DNA of 45,533 nt from JBAXXL01 sp038206725 (GCA_038206725.1 JBBRAO010000027.1:1-45533), one strand, 5' to 3'; shown: positions 7,138 through 16,653, counted from the first letter of the stretch. A program made the numbers and translations. Notes: generated by a model from the letters alone, not told the origin.

Positions 7138-8346
7138 TTAATAAAGCCCAACAGATGCGAATGATACTGCGGATTGAGTGTCTGTTTCGAAATTGTATGC
7201 ATAATCAAGAATTTCCTTTTCTGAATATGGCAGTAGTTTCATAATTGCATATATAGGAGCTACACCGCAAACTTTCCATCTATTTGAATTGTCTCTTATG
7301 CTCTTGATGAAATCAGGGGCATCTTTTGATTTTATAACTTTCAGCAATTCACGATCTGCTTTTTCCATTTGATTTATCTGCATTTCCGCATCGAATTCAT
7401 CGTCAAATCTTCTTCCTATATGTGATAGATCAGCCGATGCAATGAAAAATACTTTTTTGCCGGAACTTTCGATAGTTTTCTTCAGTATTTCTACAAAATG
7501 ATTGATTATCCTCATTTCTTCTGAGTTGTCATCTTCTTTTTCGCAAAGGAAACCACCGCAGAGCATTGGAAGAATTTTAAAATCTTTGCCTTGCAACAAA
7601 TATTGTAAAAACAAAGTATGGAATTCAATCGAATGTTCGATTCTATGTGCCATATCATCAACGATGAAACCTTTTGGTGAAATGTTCTTAATTTCTTCCA
7701 GAAGTTCTAAATCAATTTCTGAAACACCGAGTGGAGTCGCATAAGCCTTTTGGGAAGCAACAAAATAATCGTTCGCTTCAAAATGAGAAGTACCCATAAT
7801 CACGTAAACATCTGCCGTTTTATCAATAGCTTTATAAGCAGAGGCATAGCTTTTGTAAACAATTTCGCCGAGACTTAAGTCAATGTGCGGTACGATAACG
7901 CCTTTAGCGGTTTTGTCAATTTCTTTATCTGCATCCGACGCAAGGATTTTATCCAAAAATGTTAATAACTCATCTTTGTCCGCGGGATAGCTCTTGTTTT
8001 CGCAAATTGCCGGTCTTGCGGGTAGTTCAGCATAAGCGGCATCCATTTCAGCCTTACGTTTAAAGAAGTCTTCGCTGAGCATAAAACCAGCTTCGTCCAA
8101 TTGATAAACCAATTTTATCAATTCTTCCGCCAAATTCTTTTGGTCGGAGATTTTTGCTAATTCGCTTTTCAAATCCTCTTCCGTAAATTCACCGGAAAAA
8201 TAAGTCAGTAACTCGAACGCCTCGTAATGCAGGATGAATGGTTCGGGAGCATACAAGTAAGTGTCTGAAAGCAATATGTATTGAAATTCATCTTGTTCAA
8301 ACAAAACGAATTCTAAGTCATTGCGTAGTATCGGTAATATTTTCAT
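7138..8346 (-). CDS. Memo-family protein (AmmeMemoRadiSam protein B) with N-terminal extension
   Basis: The C-terminal two thirds (about residues 147-402) is a Memo domain. It has the candidate metal-binding histidines of PHID (His154), GTSHF (His188), AHRIEHSIEFH (His234, 238, 243) and ADLSH, and a CGVAPIYAIM segment. Memo proteins resemble nonhaem-iron dioxygenases; in bacteria they are often found with AMMECR1 and a radical-SAM protein. The first ~110 residues are an extra, mostly helical domain (YLYAPEPFILHYEAFELLTYFSG and on) resembling PqqD-like or winged-helix folds. The 402-residue total is well above the ~270 of plain Memo proteins. The ORF opens at 8547, but ATG at 8346 starts the conserved-looking N-terminus. 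AMMECR1 and radical-SAM partners are absent here. Confidence 0.85.
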   Translation of the reverse strand: MKILPILRNDLEFVLFEQDEFQYILLSDTYLYAPEPFILHYEAFELLTYFSGEFTEEDLKSELAKISDQKNLAEELIKLVYQLDEAGFMLSEDFFKRKAEMDAAYAELPARPAICENKSYPADKDELLTFLDKILASDADKEIDKTAKGVIVPHIDLSLGEIVYKSYASAYKAIDKTADVYVIMGTSHFEANDYFVASQKAYATPLGVSEIDLELLEEIKNISPKGFIVDDMAHRIEHSIEFHTLFLQYLLQGKDFKILPMLCGGFLCEKEDDNSEEMRIINHFVEILKKTIESSGKKVFFIASADLSHIGRRFDDEFDAEMQINQMEKADRELLKVIKSKDAPDFIKSIRDNSNRWKVCGVAPIYAIMKLLPYSEKEILDYAYNFETDTQSAVSFASVGLY

Positions 8347-8532
8347 AATAATTTTTCCAAATAATTTTGGGTAGTACCTTTGGTTAATATAATTTTCAAA
8401 AATAGATATTTTTCTTTTAATAATAAAACATATCGTTGTTATTTTGTTATTTTTGTACTTCATTATTTCTAAAACAAGAAAGCCGAATTTTCGTCTTATA
8501 CAATTTACGGAACCAAAACAGAGGGCACAATA

Positions 8533-9525
8533 TTGGAAAACATTCAATTTGCTAATCCTGATTATTTTTATTTATTAATTTTACTACCTATAATGCTGGT
8601 ATGGTATGTTCTAAGGCAGAAACGTATTTATCCGAGTTTGAATATGCCAAACATACAGCACTTCGAAAAATCACCCAAAAGTATAAGAATATACTTGAGG
8701 CATTTACCATTTGTTTTTCGCACATTAGCCGTAGGGTTAATCATTATCGCTTTAGCTCGTCCGCAAACAGCTTCGACCAGACAGGAAGTTAATACCGAAG
8801 GTATTGATATTGTAATGTCGTTGGACGTTTCCACCTCGATGTTAGCGGAGGATTTAAAACCGAATAGAATAAATGCTGAGAAAAAAACAGCAATTGAATT
8901 TATTGATAAAAGAGTAAACGATAGGATTGGCTTAGTGATATTCGCCAGTGAAAGTTTTACGCAATGCCCGTTAACGATAGACCACGCCATTTTGAAAAAC
9001 TTGGTAACGGAACTGAAAACAGGTTTGCTTGTTGACGGTACTGCAATCGGAAACGGTTTGGCAACGGCAGTGAGCCGTTTAAAAGGCGCTAAAGGGAAGT
9101 CTAAAGTCATTATTTTGCTTACCGATGGCTTGAACAATAGCGGAGAAATAGCACCACAAACAGCGGCTGAAATCGCCCGTAATTATGGCATCCGCGTTTA
9201 CACTATCGGTGTTGGAACAAGGGGAAAAGCTCCTTATCCATTCCAAACACCTTATGGAATAAGACGTCAGTTGGTGGATGTTCAAATTGATGAAGGGGTC
9301 TTGCAAAATATATCTGCTATAACCGGTGGAAAGTATTTTAGGGCTACCTCGACAAAAGCACTTGAAAATATTTACTCTGAAATTGATAAAATGGAAAAAG
9401 TCAAAATTGAAGTAGCGTATTTCCACAAGAAAACAGAATTATTTTTCCCGTTAGCATTAGCGGCATTAATTCTAATGTTTTCCGAACTACTTTTTAAGTT
9501 TACTATATTTCGAACTATCCCATAA
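8533..9525 (+). CDS. BatA-like von Willebrand A membrane protein
   Basis: A 330-residue protein with the BatA/BatB layout: short N-terminal segment (NIQFANPDYFYLL), two membrane helices (about 11-27 and 60-76), a periplasmic VWA domain and a C-terminal helix (about 303-322). The MIDAS metal site is intact (Asp98, Ser100, Ser102 of DVSTS; LLTDGLNN later). Bat proteins were named for aerotolerance in Bacteroides and usually accompany a MoxR ATPase; their exact role is unsettled. The start is TTG at 8533, supported by GAGGG 7 bases upstream. It begins a tight operon with recO (5-base gap) and the M16 peptidase gene. No moxR, batB, batC or batD is present. Confidence 0.85.
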   Translation: MENIQFANPDYFYLLILLPIMLVWYVLRQKRIYPSLNMPNIQHFEKSPKSIRIYLRHLPFVFRTLAVGLIIIALARPQTASTRQEVNTEGIDIVMSLDVSTSMLAEDLKPNRINAEKKTAIEFIDKRVNDRIGLVIFASESFTQCPLTIDHAILKNLVTELKTGLLVDGTAIGNGLATAVSRLKGAKGKSKVIILLTDGLNNSGEIAPQTAAEIARNYGIRVYTIGVGTRGKAPYPFQTPYGIRRQLVDVQIDEGVLQNISAITGGKYFRATSTKALENIYSEIDKMEKVKIEVAYFHKKTELFFPLALAALILMFSELLFKFTIFRTIP

Positions 9526-9530
9526 TATCA

Positions 9531-10247
9531 ATGATAGAAACCACACAGGGAATTGTTCTGAGTAATTTGCGGTATAGCGATACCAGCTTGATTTTGAAGA
9601 TATTTACTTCTGCTTACGGAAAGATTTCAATTATTGCAAAGGGTGCATTGGGTGCGAAAAGTAAGTACGGTTCGTCAATTCAGCCAATAAGTTATTCGGA
9701 TTTGCAGATATATAAAAAAAGTACCGGCTTGAGTTTGCTCTCCAAATCGGAATATGCCGAGTATTTTCCCAAGATAATGAATGATTATAGAAATATGTCG
9801 TTTGCTATGGCTATGATTGAGGCTATTAATTTGACTCAAGAGGAAAATGCTCCGAATCAAGAAGTGTTTACTATAGCTTTGGATTCGCTTCGATTTATGA
9901 ATAGCGGGGCGGAGCCGTTGGTTGTATATTTCGCTTTTCTTTTTAATCTGTGCGATATAATGGGTTTTGCAATGGATCTCGATGTAGTAAACCAACGCCC
10001 TTGGTATTACTTTTCTTTTCAAGACGGTAGGGTGATTCAAGAAAGTTTTTTCGGAAAAAAATTCGCCAAAATATCGGATAATCAGCTTAATATTCTTAAA
10101 AAATTGCAAATTGGCGAGCCAAAAGAATTGTTTAAATTAAGAATATACGACGTTGATAAAAAAATAATAAATACTTTTTTTGCAGATTATCTTTCATTTC
10201 ATTTAGAAAAAAGTTTTTACATTAATTCCATTGATTTAATACTATAA
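9531..10247 (+). CDS. recO: DNA repair protein RecO
   Basis: RecO acts with RecF and RecR to load RecA onto SSB-coated single-stranded DNA. The 238-residue product starts with the family OB-fold (TTQGIVLSNLRYSDTSLILKIFTSAYGKISIIAKGA). An all-helical C-terminal domain follows, with the usual VVYFAFLFNLCDIMGFAMDL segment. The zinc-binding cysteine cluster of some RecO proteins is absent: only one Cys is present, so this is a non-zinc form. It lies between batA-like and M16 genes with 5- and 3-base gaps, so it is almost certainly cotranscribed. Confidence 0.9.
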   Translation: MIETTQGIVLSNLRYSDTSLILKIFTSAYGKISIIAKGALGAKSKYGSSIQPISYSDLQIYKKSTGLSLLSKSEYAEYFPKIMNDYRNMSFAMAMIEAINLTQEENAPNQEVFTIALDSLRFMNSGAEPLVVYFAFLFNLCDIMGFAMDLDVVNQRPWYYFSFQDGRVIQESFFGKKFAKISDNQLNILKKLQIGEPKELFKLRIYDVDKKIINTFFADYLSFHLEKSFYINSIDLIL

Positions 10248-10250
10248 TAT

Positions 10251-11489
10251 ATGAAGCACCACAAAACTGAAGCGGGAACGCTAAAAAACGGATTGACAAT
10301 ACTTTCCGAATATTTACCTTATTCTGAATCCTTTTCATTGGGAATTACTGTAAAAGCGGGTTCTTATTTTACAAATAAGGGTACTCGCGGCTTGGCGCAC
10401 GCTTTAGAGCATTTGGTCTTTAAAAGAACCGCTAAATTTACCGCGCGAGATATAGCTGAAAGATTTGAATCGCTGGGTGCGTTTGTAAATGCTTATACAT
10501 CGAACGAATACACTTGTTTTTATGTTCGGGCGCTTTCCTACCACTTTGAAGAAGTTTTTGAGCTAATGTCGGAATTAATTCAGAATACTGTTTTCAATCC
10601 TGCGGAAGTGGAACGAGAAAAAAATGTGATACTGCAAGAAATATCGGCTTCGCAAGACGATCCGGAAGATTTTATTTTCGACACAGCCGACGAACTGCTA
10701 TTTGGTAAGCATCCATTTGGGTTTTCAATTTTAGGGACAAAGCAAACTCTGAAAAATGTTACTATAGAGCGATTGGAAGCCTTCAAGAAGGAATTTTATA
10801 CAACCGATAAGATGATAATCTGCAACGTCGGCAATATAAAGCATTCTTCAATAATGCAATTAGCTAAAAAGCACTTTAACCATATACCCGGCGCTAAAAA
10901 GACTACCAAACCTAAAGCCTTGCCCGAGCTTACACACAACGAAAAGAAGCAGGAAATTCTGTATCAGCCGATTCATCAAGTTCATACGGTTTATGGAAAA
11001 AGGTACGAGAAAGACGAGCGCCTCCCTGCGGCATTTGTCTCGATGGTTTTGGGTGATGGAATGAGCAGTAGGCTGTATCAGAAAATTCGCGACGAGGAGG
11101 GCTTGGCTTATTCAGTATATACCTCGATGCAATCGTATTCGCTTTGCGGATTATTTTATATCTATGCTTCGAGTGACAACAAAAACCAAGAGATTTTGAT
11201 GAGCAAAATCAAAACCGAGTTGGTTAAAATCTACGATGATGGAATAACTTACGAAGAATATTTGCGTGCGAAAGAGCAGTTGAAGTCGGGATTTGCTTTG
11301 GAAATGGAAGATTTGTCGTCGCGGATGCAGTCGCTTTCGAAGAAGTTTGTACTTTATGGCGAAATAGTGAATGTAACTGATATTTTTTATAGATATGACA
11401 ACGTTTCCTTTGACGAAGTCAATGCTTTTGCAAAAAAACTCTGCACAGACGAAAATTGGTACAGCGTCTTGTTGGTACCCGAAGACTAA
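10251..11489 (+). CDS. M16 family zinc metalloprotease (processing-peptidase-like)
   Basis: A 412-residue pitrilysin-family peptidase. The inverted zinc motif HxxEH is intact at His50, Glu53, His54 (LAHALEHLVFK), with the third ligand likely Glu130 in EREKNVILQEIS. The inactive C-terminal half has the family signature around LGDGMSSRLYQKIRDEEGLAYSVYT. Size and layout match bacterial homologues of the mitochondrial processing peptidase beta subunit (PqqL/YmxG-like). No signal peptide is visible, so it is probably cytoplasmic. It closes the batA-recO operon and is followed within 32 bases by a MITE-like element. Confidence 0.93.
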   Translation: MKHHKTEAGTLKNGLTILSEYLPYSESFSLGITVKAGSYFTNKGTRGLAHALEHLVFKRTAKFTARDIAERFESLGAFVNAYTSNEYTCFYVRALSYHFEEVFELMSELIQNTVFNPAEVEREKNVILQEISASQDDPEDFIFDTADELLFGKHPFGFSILGTKQTLKNVTIERLEAFKKEFYTTDKMIICNVGNIKHSSIMQLAKKHFNHIPGAKKTTKPKALPELTHNEKKQEILYQPIHQVHTVYGKRYEKDERLPAAFVSMVLGDGMSSRLYQKIRDEEGLAYSVYTSMQSYSLCGLFYIYASSDNKNQEILMSKIKTELVKIYDDGITYEEYLRAKEQLKSGFALEMEDLSSRMQSLSKKFVLYGEIVNVTDIFYRYDNVSFDEVNAFAKKLCTDENWYSVLLVPED

Positions 11490-11520
11490 AATTAGTTCGG
11501 ATGTGCGTCTTTACTGTCTA

Positions 11521-11656
11521 GTGGGGGCCGTCTCAAAACTCAGAATTTTGTTAACAAGCAGGGATGCTTGTTCTACCAAGTCGTAGATATATCGGTAGAT
11601 AAATCATCCTTGATCGGCAATAAATCAACTAATTTGGAGTTTTGAGACAGCCCCAC
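11521..11656 (+). mobile_element. MITE-like element, copy 1 (136 bp)
   Basis: The terminal inverted repeats are GTGGGGgCCGTCTCAAAACTC at the left and GAGTTTTGAGACAGCCCCAC at the right. The interior has no ORF. In reverse complement, the element at 41669-41803 aligns along its whole length, including interior ACAAGCA..GATGCTTGT and AATCATCCTT blocks. The two are therefore copies of one nonautonomous element. Ends of the GGGGCTGTCTCA type occur on several IS families, so it may be mobilised by a transposase in trans (inference). No clear target duplication is visible. Confidence 0.75.
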
Positions 11657-11984
11657 GTTTTTTAATCCCGTAAGGGATATGATGCTTTTAGAAATCTGAA
11701 AGTGCGCAATAAATTAATGAAATTATTGTTTTGTACCGATACCTAATCCATCACCCACCCCCGAAAAAAAATAAAATTTCAACCGTTTTGTCAAACCCCT
11801 AAAATTATTTGCAAAAAAAACGGAAAAATGAACGTGTTTCGTATTTGTAATGTTATATAATAATAGGGTTGCAATTATGAAAAAAAATTAATTAAATTAA
11901 TTCAAAAAAAGTGAAACTTTTTTGCTTCAAATGTGTCTTATATGTATGATTAAATGACAAAAATTAATTTTTGCGTGGGTATTT
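11657..11984. other. Gene-free spacer upstream of a T9SS cargo gene
   Basis: Starts with a family-C palindrome (ATCCC-GTAA-GGGAT, 11665-11678) directly after the MITE copy. The rest is AT-rich with no coding region seen. A TATAAT (about 11854-11859) and TTTG motifs are present, but none reaches the full TTTG-N19/20-TAnnTTTG form, so the promoter of the next gene is not assigned. Confidence 0.5.
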
Positions 11985-14900
11985 ATGCGAAATTTTATAG
12001 TATTTTTAATGATAATTTTTGGCTTGAGCTATACCGACAGCCCAGCCAATTTCAGACTCACTTACCCAAACGGCGGTGAGAAATTCATTGTTGGTAGCGA
12101 TACGCTAATCACTTGGGAAGGAATTTTACCAACGGATACAGTGAAATTGGAATATTCGATTGACAACGGCGTTAATTGGACATTAATAAGCGACAAGGCA
12201 ACCGGATTAAAGCACGTTTGGAAAAACATACCCCTGCCCGTAAGCGATGAATGTTTAGTAAAAATCAAACCTGTAACAAAAGGAGATTCTTCGCGGTTCG
12301 AACCGGCTATCGAATGGCAAAAAACGTATGGAGGAAGCGAAACAGAATGGCTTTATTGCGTAAAACAAACGCGAGATGGAGGGTATATTGTAGTTGGACG
12401 CTCAAATTCTAATGATGGCGATGTAACGAAAAACCACGGTGTAATCGACATTTGGGTTGTGAAATTAAATAATGAAGGGATTATTGAATGGGAAAAAACC
12501 TATGGAGGTAGCTTATGTGAGTGGCCAACATATATTCAACAAACTATAGACGGCGGATTTATTGTTTCAGGGATTACCGACTCAAAGGATGGCGATGTTT
12601 CTGATAATAAATATTGGGGTGTAAGTTGGATTTTCAAACTGGATGCAATTGGTAATTTAGAATGGGAAAAGACTCATTGGGATGATTCTTGGGAAGCGCG
12701 TTCAATTCAACAAACAAGAGATAGTGGTTATATTGTGATCGTAGAATCGCAAAGTAAAGAAAGAGAAGAATCAATAGTAAAATTAGATTCAAAAGGAAAT
12801 ATTTTATGGGAAAAAATACATAAAACAAAACCTTTAAGTAATATTAATTCAATCAGGCAGACATCGGACAATGGATTTGTCTTCGCAGGTTATTCATATA
12901 TGGTAGAAAAACGATATAATGCTTGGATAGGGAAATTAGATGGTTTGGGAAATTTAGAATGGGATAAAACTTATGGTGGCGTGGAGGATACTATTGTGGC
13001 GGCGGAGATAGAACAAACCTCGGATGGAGGGTACGTAACAGTCGGTAATGCTTGTTCTTTAAAAAGTGATTCTACCGCAATTAAAGGTCTTTCTGACTAC
13101 TGGGTTTTGAAAGTTGATCCATTAGGAAATGTTGAATGGCAGAAAACTTATGGTGGAAGCGGAAATGATAATGCACAATCAATCAAACAAACGGCTGATG
13201 GCGGTTATATTGTTGATGGAATAACCGGGTCAAATGATTTTGATGTACACAATTTTAAAGGTCTTCGCGATGGATGGTTAGTTAAATTAGATAAATTTGG
13301 TAATTTGCAATGGGAAAAAACTGTTGGTGGTAACGGAGACGAATGGACGCTCAGCGTTGATAACACTATAGATGGCGGATATATTACCGCTGGTTGGTCA
13401 ATTTCCACAGATATTCCCGGTTGTAATTTAAGAGGATATTCTGATAATAGAGTACCCGATGCTTATATAGTAAAATTGGGACCATATCTGCAATCCTACA
13501 CATCCGGACTGTTCAGCATTATTACGCCTCAAGCATTTTCAAACGACATAGATATGAAAAAGTCCTATGTTGGTACTCCAAAAGATTCTATTGTAACTAA
13601 TTTTGTTTTTAATGCTGCAAAAAACGAATTTCAAGTAGATTCAATATATTTCCGTGGTGCCGACGCCGGAGCGTTTTCTATCCAATCCGCTTTCCCTAAA
13701 TATTCGTTAGAGCCGAAAGAGGGTAAAGACACAAAGTTTAGGTTTACTCCTACGAGAGTGGGAATTCATTTAGCTGAAATTGTGATAATAGCACAAACCG
13801 ATACGCTTATACAAAAAATCCAAGGTGAGGGATACAAAGATGATCCGAAAATAGAATCAGCGTATGAACCTTTTGATGACTTAATTTGTTTACCAAAAAC
13901 GAATTATCGCATACCTATTACAAATAACGGGGGCAAACCGCTTATAATAACTGAGCTCAATATCAGTGGTATTAATGCTGATGAATTCTCGGTAGTTGAA
14001 ACACTGCCAAAAACTGTTGATCCTAAAAAAACAGCATACATAAGCGTTTATTTCACTCCGAAATCGGTTGGAACAAAAACCGCCGTTTTTGAAATAGTAA
14101 GCAATGCAATGCCGGATACAATTTTCAAAATACCGCTTACTGCGACTAAAGAGTTAGTAAATTTGGCATTTGTTGAAGATACAATTGATTTGGGTTATTT
14201 GTGCCCGGATGAAGAGAAAGTTATGGCGTTTAATATACAGAATATAGGAACGCTGGCTTCGAGTGCAACTCTTAGCAGTAATCCTAGAATCAAGCTTGCA
14301 AAAGAAAAATTATATCTTTCTGTAAACGAATCTGTTGGTATAACCTTTAAATACAAAGGCTCAAGCGTCGAGGGTGATATTAGTGAAATCATTGTATTAA
14401 CCGATACGATTTGCGGTGTTCCTAAAATAATAAATATTATCGGAAAAGTGCTTATACCGAAAATCGAAGCAAAGGACGTATCAATTAATACGATGGTTAA
14501 TGTAGCTAAGCAGGCGGCAATCACTATTCACAATACCGGTGAAAGGGATGTTACTATAACTAATCCACCGGTTCTGTTTCCATCGTTAACTTGGGTTGGG
14601 AATCAATTTCCGGCTACTATACCGGCGAAAGACAGCACAGAATTCCTGATTGAATTTCTACCATTCGATATACAGGGTTTTTCGCTGATGATTACATTTT
14701 TTGCCGACCAATGTGATATTAAACAAAATGTAAATATCCAACTCCTTGCAGATATGCCGCCTCCAAAACTAATCGTATCCATCAAGAACGATTCCGCTTA
14801 TGCCGGACAGGTAAGAAGGCTGAAGCTTATGATGAGCAATATTGCACCTGAGGAAATTGCCGCTTATGCGCCAAGTTTTTCAGCAAAAATCAGATTCCAA

Positions 14901-15446
14901 AAAACAATATTAACACCGCTGAAGAAAGCCGAGAGGAATATAGTCAACGATTCAATGTATATGAATGTAAAAGGAACATTCGCGGCAACTTATGAATTAT
15001 CCCAAATGTTGGTTACAGCAGGTTTGGGTAGTGTTGAGGAGACTTCATTAGATATCGTAGAATTCAATTTGACGGATGAAGCGGGAAATAAAATAGATTC
15101 TGATTTAGAAATTGAAAAACAACCCGGATTGTTCAAACTGCTCGGTATTTGCCGAGAAGGTGGAACACGATTAATCAATCCTACCGGCAAAGCTGAAATT
15201 TTGCAGATAATTCCAAATCCCGCAAGCGATGATATTGAAATAAAAGTTAATTTGATTGAGGATGGAGTTTCAACGCTTTCTGTTTATAATGTTAACGGCG
15301 TTAAATTACGCGAATTTAGCCTAAACGATGGAACAGGATTGAAAACTATGTACCTTAATATAAACGATTTTGCCAATGGATTGTATTTTATACAATTGCT
15401 GACACCAACTGTGGTCAATTATCAGAAATTGATGATAGTGAAATAG
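11985..15446 (+). CDS. Large T9SS-secreted repeat protein
   Basis: A 1153-residue surface or secreted protein. It has an N-terminal signal peptide, then an Ig-like module beginning FRLTYPNGGEKF. Seven ~57-residue repeats follow (about 105-500), each opening like EWEKTYGGS and carrying QTxDGGYIxxG, SxDGDV and WxVKLDxxGN; these blades resemble a beta propeller. Residues about 520-900 hold ASH/choice-of-anchor-D-like beta-sandwich domains (YVGTPKDSIVTNFVF; PITNNGGKPLIITELNISG). The C-terminus is a T9SS type A sorting domain (IIPNPASDDIEIKV, LSVYNVNGVKLREF, ANGLYFIQL). A role in adhesion or extracellular structure is likely but not shown. There is no strong SD. No neighbour suggests a partner. 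Confidence 0.88.
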   Translation: MRNFIVFLMIIFGLSYTDSPANFRLTYPNGGEKFIVGSDTLITWEGILPTDTVKLEYSIDNGVNWTLISDKATGLKHVWKNIPLPVSDECLVKIKPVTKGDSSRFEPAIEWQKTYGGSETEWLYCVKQTRDGGYIVVGRSNSNDGDVTKNHGVIDIWVVKLNNEGIIEWEKTYGGSLCEWPTYIQQTIDGGFIVSGITDSKDGDVSDNKYWGVSWIFKLDAIGNLEWEKTHWDDSWEARSIQQTRDSGYIVIVESQSKEREESIVKLDSKGNILWEKIHKTKPLSNINSIRQTSDNGFVFAGYSYMVEKRYNAWIGKLDGLGNLEWDKTYGGVEDTIVAAEIEQTSDGGYVTVGNACSLKSDSTAIKGLSDYWVLKVDPLGNVEWQKTYGGSGNDNAQSIKQTADGGYIVDGITGSNDFDVHNFKGLRDGWLVKLDKFGNLQWEKTVGGNGDEWTLSVDNTIDGGYITAGWSISTDIPGCNLRGYSDNRVPDAYIVKLGPYLQSYTSGLFSIITPQAFSNDIDMKKSYVGTPKDSIVTNFVFNAAKNEFQVDSIYFRGADAGAFSIQSAFPKYSLEPKEGKDTKFRFTPTRVGIHLAEIVIIAQTDTLIQKIQGEGYKDDPKIESAYEPFDDLICLPKTNYRIPITNNGGKPLIITELNISGINADEFSVVETLPKTVDPKKTAYISVYFTPKSVGTKTAVFEIVSNAMPDTIFKIPLTATKELVNLAFVEDTIDLGYLCPDEEKVMAFNIQNIGTLASSATLSSNPRIKLAKEKLYLSVNESVGITFKYKGSSVEGDISEIIVLTDTICGVPKIINIIGKVLIPKIEAKDVSINTMVNVAKQAAITIHNTGERDVTITNPPVLFPSLTWVGNQFPATIPAKDSTEFLIEFLPFDIQGFSLMITFFADQCDIKQNVNIQLLADMPPPKLIVSIKNDSAYAGQVRRLKLMMSNIAPEEIAAYAPSFSAKIRFQKTILTPLKKAERNIVNDSMYMNVKGTFAATYELSQMLVTAGLGSVEETSLDIVEFNLTDEAGNKIDSDLEIEKQPGLFKLLGICREGGTRLINPTGKAEILQIIPNPASDDIEIKVNLIEDGVSTLSVYNVNGVKLREFSLNDGTGLKTMYLNINDFANGLYFIQLLTPTVVNYQKLMIVK

Positions 15447-15456
15447 ATGAGTTAGC

Positions 15457-15602
15457 AACCTTCCGAAGGTTTCGAACAGACGGCAAAGTTCAGGAAAATA
15501 ATTCGTTACTTAGCTCCTGTTTGGTAACGTTTTTCATCCCTACGGGATTTTATGGGCGAAACGCTGTGAGTTTTCTATAAGCATTTCATCTCTAATGGGA
15601 TG
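15457..15602. repeat. Cluster of palindromic repeats (families A, B, C)
   Basis: Four short palindromes lie side by side between the T9SS cargo gene and nadA: AACCTTCCGAAGGTT (15457-15471, family A, shared with the alaS terminator arms); a family-B hairpin (15504-15529, inverted relative of 590-613); ATCCCTACGGGAT (15536-15548, family C); and a degenerate CATCTCTAATGGGATG (15587-15602). No ORF is seen. The cluster may stabilise 3' ends or stop transcription of the converging genes. Confidence 0.65.
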
Positions 15603-15628
15603 GCCTTCTTCGCATTTATAATTTATAA

Positions 15629-16552
15629 TTATTTACTTAGTTCCAGCATTCTTTCCAGCGGTTTGAGTGCTCTCAGTCTTAATGATTCTTCGATGTTGAT
15701 TTGTGGTTCTAGTTTTTCTAAAGCGTCGGCGATTTTCTCCAATGTGTTCAGCTTCATATAAGGGCAGATATTGCATCCCATTTTGTTATTGGGTACATCT
15801 ATATATGTCTTTTCGGGAGCGATTTTTTTAAGTTCGTGAATCACGCCGCGTTCTGTTAAAAGGACGATGGTATTTTCCGGACGTTTAGCAACGGTATTAA
15901 TAATGGCTGTTGTTGAACCGATAAAATCGACAAAATCCAATATATTGCTCGGACATTCGGGATGGGCGGCAAAATAAGCGTCGGGATATTTGGCTTTCAG
16001 GTCATAAGCCGCTTGAAATGAATACTCTCGATGGACTTCACAACTTCCTTCCCAAACAATCATATCGCGGTTTAGCTTTTTCTTTAAGTAATTCCCCAAA
16101 TTCTTGTCGGGAGCAAATAGAATCTGCTTATCCGCAGGAATAGAATTAACAATTTTCTCCGCATTGGACGAAGTACAAATAATATCACTCATCGCTTTCA
16201 CTTCTGTTGAGCAATTTATATATGAGATTAATAACGCATCGGGATATTTTTCTCTCCAAGTACGGAATTCATCAATATGCATCTCATCGGCGAGAGAGCA
16301 TCCGGACTCCATATCGGGTAATACTACTATTTTATTCGGGTTTAATATCTTCGCAGTTTCCGCCATAAAGTGAACACCGGCGAAAACGATTACAGCGGCA
16401 TCGGTTTCTTTAGCTTTTTGAGCTAGATACAGCGAGTCACCTAAGTATTCGGCTATGTCTTGTACCTCGTCAACGGTATAGTAATGAGCTAAAATTACTG
16501 CATTCCGCTCTTTTCTCAATCTATTTATTTTGTCTAATATGTCAATTTTCAT
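15629..16552 (-). CDS. nadA: Quinolinate synthase
   Basis: Condenses iminoaspartate with dihydroxyacetone phosphate to quinolinate in NAD synthesis, using a [4Fe-4S] cluster. The 307-residue product has the three-domain NadA pattern. Candidate cluster ligands are Cys85 (SGCSLAD), Cys171 (EGSCEVH) and Cys260 or Cys263 (MGCNICPYMK). AHYYTVDEVQDIAEYLGDS near the N-terminus and AHPECPSNI are family-typical. The length suits the compact ~300-residue form. ATG at 16552 begins the conserved N-terminus. No nadB or nadC is adjacent; the gene stands alone, divergent from the tRNA operon. Confidence 0.95.
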   Translation of the reverse strand: MKIDILDKINRLRKERNAVILAHYYTVDEVQDIAEYLGDSLYLAQKAKETDAAVIVFAGVHFMAETAKILNPNKIVVLPDMESGCSLADEMHIDEFRTWREKYPDALLISYINCSTEVKAMSDIICTSSNAEKIVNSIPADKQILFAPDKNLGNYLKKKLNRDMIVWEGSCEVHREYSFQAAYDLKAKYPDAYFAAHPECPSNILDFVDFIGSTTAIINTVAKRPENTIVLLTERGVIHELKKIAPEKTYIDVPNNKMGCNICPYMKLNTLEKIADALEKLEPQINIEESLRLRALKPLERMLELSK

Positions 16553-16653
16553 TATTCAATTTGGTAAAAACTACAAAATACTTTATCAAAATTAGCTAAA
16601 AAGGAAGGAAATTTAAAATAATTGTAAAATATTAAAGATTTTTTTAAATAATA

